The notes beneath the pieces are model-generated. The model did not search any database, was not told the origin of the DNA, and worked only from the letters and a program-made list of their open reading frames with translations. Below are positions 61,101-64,000 of a stretch of DNA of 64,000 bases, piece after piece. The stretch's first letter is position 1; each line of letters begins with the position of its first letter. Source of the stretch: Paucibacter sp. KBW04 (GTDB lineage: Bacteria > Pseudomonadota > Gammaproteobacteria > Burkholderiales > Burkholderiaceae_C); assembly GCF_003852425.1 (NCBI RefSeq), contig NZ_QAJN01000001.1, positions 744,418-808,417 on the forward strand, given 5' to 3'. A program made the position numbers and the translations under genes.

Positions 61101-62675
61101 TGGAGCTGGCGTGAGGTGGGCGCCTCGGCAGTGGCCGGCGCTGCGGGCTACGCGGTGGGCAACTCGGTCGGTAGTGCCCTGCAAGGTGCCGATCAAAACT
61201 TCTCCAAAGTCGCCCAAAGCGCCATCGCCGGAGCGGCGGGCGGCTGGGCCAGTAGCCAGATCCTTGGAATGAATGCGAACGAGACCTGGGCGCGCACGGG
61301 GCAGGGCTTTATTTCGGGGTTTGCGAATGGAGTTGGCAATGCACTGGGGGAGAGCATTGCAAGCCAGAGCGGGCCTAAAGTGCCGGCGGTCGCCAGCCCT
61401 GAAGAGAAGGCGGCCGTCCTGGAGATGTTTGAAAGGGACGCCCCTTCAAACACCGCCGGCAACGGCTTGCGTCTGGGTGGCAGTTCCGGTTTACGCTTGC
61501 CGGCAGGTGCGGTAGCCGATTGGTCGGCGCAGGTTGACCGTGGCATCAAGGACAAAGTACTTGCTTTGCAAAACTTCGATGTCGTGGCGTCGAAGGCATG
61601 GGCGCGTGAGGATGCTGAAGCCGCTGCGCGGGCTGAAGCAGCTCGCGTGCAGCGGAACGCCGGTATAGATCGGCGACTGGCTGCGGAGAGCGCGGCCAAG
61701 GCGTCGGCCAATCTGCTCTTGACCACTGCCCCCGCTGGGGCCTCAGCAGATTCGTTCATTGCTCAGGCGGGCTTTGGGTCACTTGAGGCTGCGAATGAGT
61801 CTGCAAGAGCGCAAGAGGCTTGGACGCGGCAGCAGAGTAGCCAAATTGTGTTGCCAATCGACCCCACACAGATTCGCGTTGCGCGGCCAGACTATTCGAA
61901 TGCGTCAACAGGCTTCACTGCCGATCTGAAGGGCGGTGTCCTCGCTGCGCGCAACATGCTGCCGAACATGGTGGAGGGATTCTTCGGCTTGTTTGGAGGC
62001 AGCGACCTCTCCTTCCTTAAGGCTCCCGTTCCTGCAGAAAACGAGAGAGGCTACTACTACGCCAATTTGGGGCAATCTGTGGCAGGCATTGCTTTGCCGG
62101 CGCTGGAGGGAATGCGTGGTTTCACTAGCCTTGGCAATGTCGACACTTCGGCAGCCAGCATCTCTCAGTTGTCGATGCGAGAGCGGGTCTTGGCGAAAAT
62201 CGAAGCAACAAGAGTCGGCAACGCTTCTAGTCAATTCGAACTCTATGCGACTGTCGAAGACCTGCTTAACAAGCGCATCGACCTAGGCTTGACGTCTAAC
62301 GCTAAGATGCAGAGAAACTTCGCCTACAGTGAATATCAACTTAACGGTGAATTGGGTAAAGATTTTGCATTGAGCGGGAAAAGTTCGCCGGGCGGAACCG
62401 TTGGAATTCCGGAGAATCGAATGTTCAGCACGATGGAAGTCGGCTGGAGCAGAGCTTATGACACAGAGGTTAAGCTTTTGGAATCTATCGCCCAACGATA
62501 TAATCCGCATCGCCTTGATGTGGTTCCAGGCCTCTCCGGTTCTGTAAATCTGTATTCGGAGCTTACTGTGTGCTACTCCTGCTCCCGCGTAATCGGGCAG
62601 TTCCAAGAAATGTTCCCGAATGTGAGGTTGGGCGTGCAATCTGGGGCGAGTGCTAGCAAGCCGTTTTTTCGCTGA
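46170..62675 (+). CDS. Giant RHS/YD-repeat polymorphic toxin with LysM and deaminase-like tip
   Basis: A 5501-residue protein in one frame. Start ATG 46170 has GAGGAG five bases upstream (an ATG at 46155 lacks it). No signal peptide, PAAR or TssI part is seen. Order: short N-terminus; YD repeats (residues about 60-2530); a carbohydrate-binding-like beta-sandwich insert (about 2535-2750, LRMFYTPMTNGNYVN, TLTVWFKSDSQ); more YD repeats; Ig/FN3-like beta repeats (about 3090-3970); a second YD block to about 4700; LysM (about 4728-4778, YTVRGGDTLKSIAQQVWG); hydrophobic Gly/Ala-rich stretches (4820-5050); and a toxin tip (about 5345-5501). The tip has DTEVKLLESIA with Glu5433 and CYSC (Cys5468, Cys5471), as in zinc deaminases. 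The YD barrel probably encapsulates the tip. Secretion route unknown. Confidence 0.9.
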   Translation: MVAIVSGNSLGLSLSSLGTLGQRGAFGSASQGRSGETAYVNAATGNLVLQTLDEHWAGQGQGSHGLGIDALRTYNSLGQFNDDNGDNWSMGFYATQLRVTGQPNAVGSSVVRTDRDGAQASYSYAAGRYISTDGSGAYDTISYDATNSQYVWTDGATGLVERYDGSNGRLMLTRDTSGNTLQYAYDGSGFVKSVVDPNNDRSIFFDYSGNQLTQVRIVGAGGVNLVRVQYRYDTSNRLQKVIVDLTPEDGVIADGKTYVTTYGYDGTSKRVASITQSDGSSLAFSYVDGRVSSLNDGLGVTTFAYDTGTRRTTVTDALQRKTVYQYDAAGQLQSVTGPAVNGVPQVTSFDYSPAGDLIKTVDGMGRTVNMDYDANGNQILQRDSAGNTITRSYDARNQLQTETVYLIPDPDGPGEGQAASPQTTRYVYDAANKNQLRFVLSAEGRVSEFRYNLRGERVASVQYTAANYVVAGLAQTEVPSEAQMSTWANLNKVQTQRVDSDYDALGKLQTVTSYVAVDVNGNGLMDGSQSVTQYVYDPVGRLLNTISPKLGTTVYAYDGLGREISRQDANNVLTLTTYDDANNRTVLTQDNGLLTTRSYDKAGRLISTVQSSAATSNLASTLYFYDAAGQLLMSQDPTGVRSWRLYDEAGRKVADIDGTGSLTRYSYNKNNQLVQSVAYATRLTAAQMALLLDSSGKPCNPALSVLAPVTSGADRPTWYAYDTAGRLSKTVDARGAVIESQYDGTSRLVKQVRYATLLSNVGSLAPELDPAAITPALNAAEDRVLRNFYDRDGTLLGTLTGAYASNAAPSSAYLTTYSYDAAGRQIGSTAYAKQPLASAAAGELSSLIPGSDPQDILTHTLYNAQGHRIADVDGEGYLTEYGYDLDGHLSSQNRYAVAVNWTAGATLASLRSAAGGSLQLQKWQYNKLGQLESQTDQYGTVTQYTYDRMGQLIQTDQALGTDQLRSQRSRYDLQGRLIAQLSGEGAALLLPGQAQVQIDAIWSQYAINYAYDAAGRRISSTDQLGQKTLYYYDAADQLVCTINAMGEVVENTYTGLHQLESSTRHAARLSAAQLAGQGGGWLSTALGNALATIGNASLDIQTRYSYWQTGSLMFDRRAEGAYNYREYNAFGELTYVSSYIDASSNLNSYTYYDSRGQVKATTEGEGALAHTRKFTRDSFGRLIEVSSTGFNDKQTFGYDKLGRLIRSTDALNVISTTKYDALGRVLELKDGLDQVTSYVWDTVADGHRLRITTPEQITLTTVYNRFGQTAIVTDGSQVNTFYSYDKNGQLLKQSTAVGLTDSFFNAAGQLINTQNMVAVDTVANTYDKSGRLYRSKDANGNVIQLEYDAANRVWLRTVDPDGPLKLKTQYEFDGMGQQVRITDARQIVTKLDYDLNGQLKSRTVDEGGLNLVTRYSYDGLGRTLGVTDPNQVLTKYTYDTRGRLLQEQVDPSGLNIKRSYTYDLKGNRLTATDPNLQTTRYVYDELDRQSFAIDAMGNIQRTEYDKAGRVSKITRYATPIDIANLASTPTQTQVVALLVGNTSLDQVEHRVYDKDGHQIASVNALGDVKSWSYDASGRVVAQTSYANRINMASWMPGTAPPVEPDSAYDQSLQIVYDTLGRAVATLDGTGAVVLQSYDAVGNLVGRVALANRVTTNSETALDWASLQTAAAAVADAGKDQRTYYRYDAANRETWRINGVGGVEQRIYDANGQLVKHIAYANTGELSAHVGPGGLLGDPLPSAVQANPMDRISLYGYDKAGRLELSVDAVGGLTQNKYDADGNLLHRARFAQAFEATALAAAQADPTLVKLQAGLSLALLADANNRIDRYAYDRANRQTWQMDALGGVTQYRYDALGLLSSKTEYALSMTPTLVTAPELTEASFTPSPDAANDRTTRYFFDAAGRQRYELNAKGYLSETRYSAGRVDSIHYAALPNIAATADTAAVTAALAAIANPTNDRKSSLLQDAAGQTVQSIDALGVITLTEYDGLGRRLKLTQALGQAEQTVSEFEYDGQGRQIKQVTAQGSSAEQTQSAEFNALGQVTREYDKRAYALANSNSAWARGERIRFGLTANAALLTEKQRASLGVSHVYDAAGRRTQTTNAIGASTQTQYDTFGDAVKVTDPLGQCGYFYFDKLGRVTLQVDPLGYGVQTQYFGSFGQEVQSVRRFAAPVAVTGLSPSNPPQFTAQDGKDALSSWTTDRLGRVLSSRDAEGDVESTRYDVSGNRFQRAVSNKLGGEGLYEVDTLGQLVKETLPVQARDGQGNLKAVVNTYSYDAFGQRIGSVEALGLPEQRVTSYRYDAMGRLTHRIGTAYTAYDPVSQSRSSVTPVDYNAYDKLGHLIERIQSGQWNGSQVQGGARSLNYFDAAGNLISQIAPDASLTTSSYDPMGQVITQSAYANRLGALPAVAGGQPPSGIADSANDRTTRYEYDKLGRLTKTSRDAVQVWEQGNTASDGLSLDLAAPRSVTLQERRYDAAGRVTQEIDGRGNSNYLYYDALGRKTLRIDAEGYATGYDYASFQDTATREVKYATQLGDGGSVNILTRNSQFSDTGGTTTTVTSSPSYARQDDTAQAAALRDPILLRQSLESGNAAPTEGSKALRMFYTPMTNGNYVNSSAQRYLGFFDKGDVVTLTVWFKSDSQTTGMAFLGDANFANGTPAYENSVYVTSYGGDGGWKKLTATVTLKNQDMLQAYLYGDRDGGNRKLGSSILYDRLQITSAQKGLVYADSFENGLNSDWIFSGKTPDIETLTPTPDRITEYTLDRLGRVTEKRVKNVEQQYVDAGGAISSKLTDAITRQQYNGLGLITHIDKLVALSGTGAEIWQQTDLSYDMLGRQTRLQAPAYLDYQGASVRPVTDTEYNGLGALSRQIQRGGDDSSEFDDRITRFAYNSNGDRISQTDAAGNLTVYELDAMGHMALSTVKSVLNADGGSADLVKAYQYDALGRMVTQIDRGTGEIRRYAYNAFGEVSGKSLGDGWQEYIQYNTLGNVSRSNTEGGVSKIYLYDSNGNTTRQISSGNSGKDLKTVSVSAAAIDTSLAHSFSVYDKRNKLYKTVEPDISYTQDTAAMNAAFSQQLADLYGTVAVVNIGGGSYGTAGVNGTAGSSTQINGAGSSSLLPNSATPNMVPIRTVGSAPTLGASLPGTGAQVELGHRWGTIIFEEGSCDGPSLPTSFTLPQNESLPYVPYQIFVDGSTVPCATIFPGETTASIYSGILSSGLPGIYGGSHVIEFKSFITGEWKTVAKGGFHIFQWGYGNNFARTTTYDEIDTLSSIKLVGNVGGATSFTAVVNEGFSSSFGLTVGQVQSSGTFEINTSTLTPGTYTVNVRGFNDLGAAVTGEALTITVDATGVTAITGRVTLSASPDTQAILPASGPALQFSASVLGQNPSLHCRANASNDDWSSLALSGNTADLSQAGMVAGQSYEFILSSSAGDKHGSFVYNGPSTAVTLSDSGMLGAVSYGNPAFTINAGGTVSDTTGGNFLMQLNLGGQVFTTALQSDLNFSFADVLSRLGVNPWLHISYAYSYQIFSQRGGVRQFIGQGSGTVTLGSEFSASVPASQTCYVPQVQLSLPGGGSLAGAITLSPQDNPAAATSLAASGDWRRSQAGSAISLDLSEFLPSQPGTSRLINFSYSGADASFSGTYRLWATGQAALEGNIQINPVGQPSITLNVSGAASLSLLKVLNVGSNPGGDPAQAGSVVTTVTSNPPNFSWDVPSSPDGDFRFYYETRDATGALNGKGYGSYKVAGGVLSQYSTDAPLLKPSVASFTPPAGYGYFEVRVGNTLYSTAAGSFNTSGTQLLLNLPGAVPGSSVPLSYRATSGNSASTGNLLSSGTGTLNVGSNGTVSISGQVEDRKPTIVQLLGPLNRHLSTLTVTPGAPLGAAPAYTGPALEAPGVWDDAQQRTVFTWTIPASSPLLPPDSNTPAYRFNYQMGFKNADGSVAKDEIGDPLQIKGVMTLGGSSSQPVQLQQSFTVFNVAAQIKRLQSYNAFGEISEEYDDRVALRAKAMVDQYNKDPELHQDPATAGIVYQADLAAVRTNFVYNALGKLISKADPQTFITEANGFIHRDRPITRYGYDLTGRLNTVTDANGWTSKQSFVGEGEQHLSRQWAADGGLKQIDYDRFGDARRLTNELGAVVEQDFNARSQLITARRLGISRVQNFGAGEVPGAAPVASTLTESYTVNALDQRIAHTDALGQTDKTWYDSLGRVIQTRSAQGRDTSYNYQYIAAGSTSSPILGAGGANLGGYQLTTTSSDGRSLIDRVDYFGRTTWHQDQGARQYIYNYNIAGQLASQTSDSGQNIQYSYFANGNIKEARDITERTLARYAYDNAGNRVVETYGGLAPDNVSLYGAFQADTISYDELNRMSRAGDGDGQKSHDVRYEYDAVGNRRSVRAAYWIPGEQSLIQHDHMWYTYDATNRFTTSKGSLTRRGTSMSDSTGQILQGTAGTLLRYDLAGQRIGVTNADGSVEAYSYSADGYLEDSRVNGSLRARRRVDSLGRTLQYSEWETNGNVRQIKTSAYDADNRTLSETTSGTNTAADGVASYKYYNDRSDGASSTLGAGSLAQVTFTPQQSGAPSTSTSYTYVYWDSAKQNSIYKKVGAGGPNNEGLTQLNYDHNGHLNAVADVNVGRTLNYFNSAQGQVLRRVESKAATATTAASTTTHNFYYAAGRRIGDVGNDGNSVRQSYAEQLAIPLQNPNTTAQSYKTQTPITSADFGQNYEPINASYPVATGSTYTVRGGDTLKSIAQQVWGDGAMWYLIADANHLSGSEVLVSGQTLVIPNKVTNIHNNASTFRPYNPGEVIGHIDPTIPTPPPPPQQDKGCGTIGTILMVVVAVVATIYTAGAAAGYFATAGSAAAGMGTAALGTAAVTGTAVAGLSTGAMLASAAIGAAAGSIASQAVGLMTGNVDKFSWSAVGQAALGGAITAGVGAGLNSMAQAGGVLNGTTVGNWVSSSANGAATSWQGAAIRAGLSSAATQAIQGHWSWREVGASAVAGAAGYAVGNSVGSALQGADQNFSKVAQSAIAGAAGGWASSQILGMNANETWARTGQGFISGFANGVGNALGESIASQSGPKVPAVASPEEKAAVLEMFERDAPSNTAGNGLRLGGSSGLRLPAGAVADWSAQVDRGIKDKVLALQNFDVVASKAWAREDAEAAARAEAARVQRNAGIDRRLAAESAAKASANLLLTTAPAGASADSFIAQAGFGSLEAANESARAQEAWTRQQSSQIVLPIDPTQIRVARPDYSNASTGFTADLKGGVLAARNMLPNMVEGFFGLFGGSDLSFLKAPVPAENERGYYYANLGQSVAGIALPALEGMRGFTSLGNVDTSAASISQLSMRERVLAKIEATRVGNASSQFELYATVEDLLNKRIDLGLTSNAKMQRNFAYSEYQLNGELGKDFALSGKSSPGGTVGIPENRMFSTMEVGWSRAYDTEVKLLESIAQRYNPHRLDVVPGLSGSVNLYSELTVCYSCSRVIGQFQEMFPNVRLGVQSGASASKPFFR
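46290..47110 (+). repeat. RHS N-terminal block duplicated at 22.36-23.16 kb
   Basis: The N-terminal block of the giant RHS gene is a diverged direct repeat of the fragment at 22356-23165. The shared protein landmarks (LRTYNSLGxxxDDNGDNWS, PEDGxxADGxxYVTTYxYDG, TQSDGSSLxFxYV) are in the same order and orientation. The two copies bracket the flagellar cluster. Divergence is too high for a very recent duplication. Confidence 0.75.
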
Positions 62676-62684
62676 GGAGCTATT

Positions 62685-63143
62685 GTGGGCAAATTCTTTG
62701 ATTGGCTGAAAGCCGCTAAGCTGGACGAAGAGCGGCCTATCGTCGGAATTTCGAAGAATGAAATCGATGAGCTGGCTGCCGCACAAGGGCAAATAGCATT
62801 TCCTTCGGTTTATCAGGAATTTCTAGAAGACTGCGGGAAAAGTGCTGGGCTGTTTCAGCGCGATGCTGCCTTTTTCTTTCCGGAAGTCAAAGACCTAAAG
62901 CGCCGCCTTCTAGAGATGCTCGAGGACGAAGGCATCGAATTTACCGTACCCGCAAATGCCTTTGTTTTTGGTGCTTACCAAGGCTTCCAGTTCCACTACT
63001 TCATTTGCGACGGTGGCACCGACCCGGCGGTCTATCAAATGGATGATGGTGGTGGCGACCCCGAAATGGTGGCTGAGACATTCTCAAGCTACATTCGAAA
63101 AGGAATAGCGCAGTATCGCGACTCGTTCTATCAGAAGTCGTGA
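62685..63143 (+). CDS. SUKH (SMI1/KNR4) family immunity protein
   Basis: A 152-residue protein. It starts with GTG preceded by GAGGAG five bases upstream, nine bases after the RHS stop. The SUKH pattern is visible: GISKNEIDELAAAQGQIAFPSVYQEFLEDCGKSAG (key AFPSVYQEFLEDCGKS), then FTVPANAFVFGAYQGFQFHYFICDGGTDPAVYQM (key FVFGAYQGFQFHYF). Members of this family commonly neutralise toxins of RHS and CDI systems. The tight spacing with the deaminase-like tip marks it as the cognate immunity gene. Confidence 0.88.
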   Translation: MGKFFDWLKAAKLDEERPIVGISKNEIDELAAAQGQIAFPSVYQEFLEDCGKSAGLFQRDAAFFFPEVKDLKRRLLEMLEDEGIEFTVPANAFVFGAYQGFQFHYFICDGGTDPAVYQMDDGGGDPEMVAETFSSYIRKGIAQYRDSFYQKS

Positions 63144-63819
63144 GCTAAGGAGTCGGCCCTGCAATACCGCCGCACCCTGCATGAACACTGGTGATTCGGG
63201 GTGAATGCCGATGGCCAACATGCTCGTAGACACCCATCCAAACCCGCAGCGCGCCAAACGAGCAAATCCGGTTTTACGCGCTCGTGTGACCGGGTCGGCC
63301 TTGAGGCTGCAATGCGTCGGCAATCGCCGCGCGGCCCAGGCCCGGGATGGGGCCATTTGCCCGCGATTCGGCCGCTTGCGGCGGCGGTGGGGAGGCCCTT
63401 AAAACTCCCCCTTTAAAACCGACACACATTACGCACGGCTCAAGGGCGCCGAAAGCCATTCGTAAGGCCTTGTTCCATAAAGGAATTTGGCTGTCACCAC
63501 CTCTTTAAGTTTATTTGCATGAAAATCTTTGCGACTCCGCTAAGTTTTTGATTTTGAATAAAAAAGTGGTGGTGCCAAACGGTGACAGCAGCCATTGCCT
63601 CTCTCGGAGTGGTGCTGTCTTGGGCGGGCCGGTCATGAGCTTGTTCGGCGCGTTGGCAGCATCCCCTGGCGCGCGCAAAATCGGCCCATCAAGGCTGGCG
63701 CCCAAACGTTGGTCCTGGTCATTAAATCCCCGCGCGGAGGTACTGATGATGAACCCCCAATCGCCTGCCAAAAGTATGCGTCCAGCCAAGTCATCTTGAC
63801 GGGCTGATCTGGCCTCAAG
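63144..63819. other. Intergenic region with inverted repeats
   Basis: A stretch of 676 bases with no convincing gene. Several short frames exist but none resembles a known protein. It contains inverted repeats: GGCTGTCACC (63489-63498) with GGTGACAGC (63581-63589), and an overlapping CACCACC...GGTGGTG pair (63495-63501 and 63567-63574). The stretch 63500-63570 is AT-rich. It may include the end of the IS66 element or other transposon debris. Confidence 0.5.
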
Positions 63820-64000
63820 CTATGTCGGCTGCGCCCAGCGATGCGGCAGCAGTTCTGCGATTCGGCTGTCCGGCTGCGTCGGCAGCCTGGTCAGCACGTC
63901 CTTCAGGTAAGCCCACGGCTCCAGCCCATTGAGCTTGGCCGATTGGATCAAGCTCATGACGGCCGCAGCTCGCTTGCCCCCGCGCAGGCTTCCAGCGAAG
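63820..64000 (-). CDS. IS66-family transposase TnpC, C-terminal end (cut by window edge)
   Basis: Reading leftward, the last 60 codons are visible: RAAAVMSLIQSAKLNGLEPWAYLKDVLTRLPTQPDSRI (key MSLIQSAKLNGLEPWAYL) ending LLPHRWAQPT and TAG. This is the conserved C-terminus of IS66 TnpC. The remainder lies past 64000, so whether the element is intact cannot be seen. It marks the right side of the RHS module as mobile-element territory. Confidence 0.88.
   Translation of the reverse strand, partial: FAGSLRGGKRAAAVMSLIQSAKLNGLEPWAYLKDVLTRLPTQPDSRIAELLPHRWAQPT

Overview
The window looks like part of the chromosome of a betaproteobacterium of the order Burkholderiales, probably close to Roseateles, Paucibacter, Pelomonas or Rubrivivax. 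The reasons are the high-GC housekeeping block ordered gyrA - DUF2059 - serC - pheA - tyrA - aroA/cmk - rpsA - ihfB - lapA - lapB, the AroA-Cmk fusion, and ompA-ubiG-gph running divergently from gyrA. The genus is inferred from gene content and order only; no search was run.

Left part (1-20.4 kb, core chromosome). Read leftward from gyrA this is a long minus-strand housekeeping run: DNA gyrase A, a secreted DUF2059 protein, serine and aromatic amino-acid synthesis (SerC, PheA, TyrA, AroA fused to cytidylate kinase), ribosomal protein S1 with its own terminator, IHF beta, and the LapA/LapB pair that controls LPS synthesis. It ends in a surface-glycan group: three minus-strand glycosyltransferases, one plus-strand GT4 enzyme and a truncated msbA. 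On the plus strand are an OmpA-type lipid-free outer-membrane anchor with a clear terminator, ubiG, gph and the tmRNA gene ssrA.

Island boundary (20.4-24.5 kb). A tyrosine integrase sits immediately after the ssrA 3' end, the usual arrangement for a genomic island inserted in tmRNA. Behind it is a scar of broken pieces: an IS3-family transposase tail, the N-terminal part of an RHS protein, an XRE regulator/ORF6N pair cut at both ends, and a decayed IS481-family transposase. No second copy of the tmRNA 3' end was found in the window, so the island may run past the right edge.

Flagellar-type cluster (24.5-44.1 kb). About 24 tightly overlapping plus-strand genes of visibly lower GC encode an export gate (FliP/Q/R, FlhA/B, probable FliO), ATPase complex (FliH/I/J), MS ring (FliF), rod (FliE, FlgB/C/F/G), P and L rings (FlgI/H/A), hook and cap (FlgE/D), a probable FliK, FliN and a sigma-28-like factor. 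The FliG-position protein is only 163 residues without the torque domain, and the FliM-position protein is a 255-residue SpoA protein without a visible CheY-binding motif. No flagellin, FliD, FliS, FlgK, FlgL, MotA/B or FlgM is present. The cluster could therefore build a hook-basal body and export channel but, from these genes alone, not a rotating filament. Two TPR proteins close it. This is the best candidate for an undescribed system.

Polymorphic toxin (46.2-63.1 kb). One uninterrupted 5501-residue RHS/YD-repeat protein follows. It contains an inserted carbohydrate-binding-like beta-sandwich, a long stretch of Ig/FN3-like beta repeats with a low-GC patch, a second YD-repeat block, a LysM domain, hydrophobic glycine-rich segments and a C-terminal deaminase-like toxin tip. 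A SUKH (SMI1/KNR4) immunity gene follows after nine bases. The window ends in the C-terminus of an IS66-family transposase.
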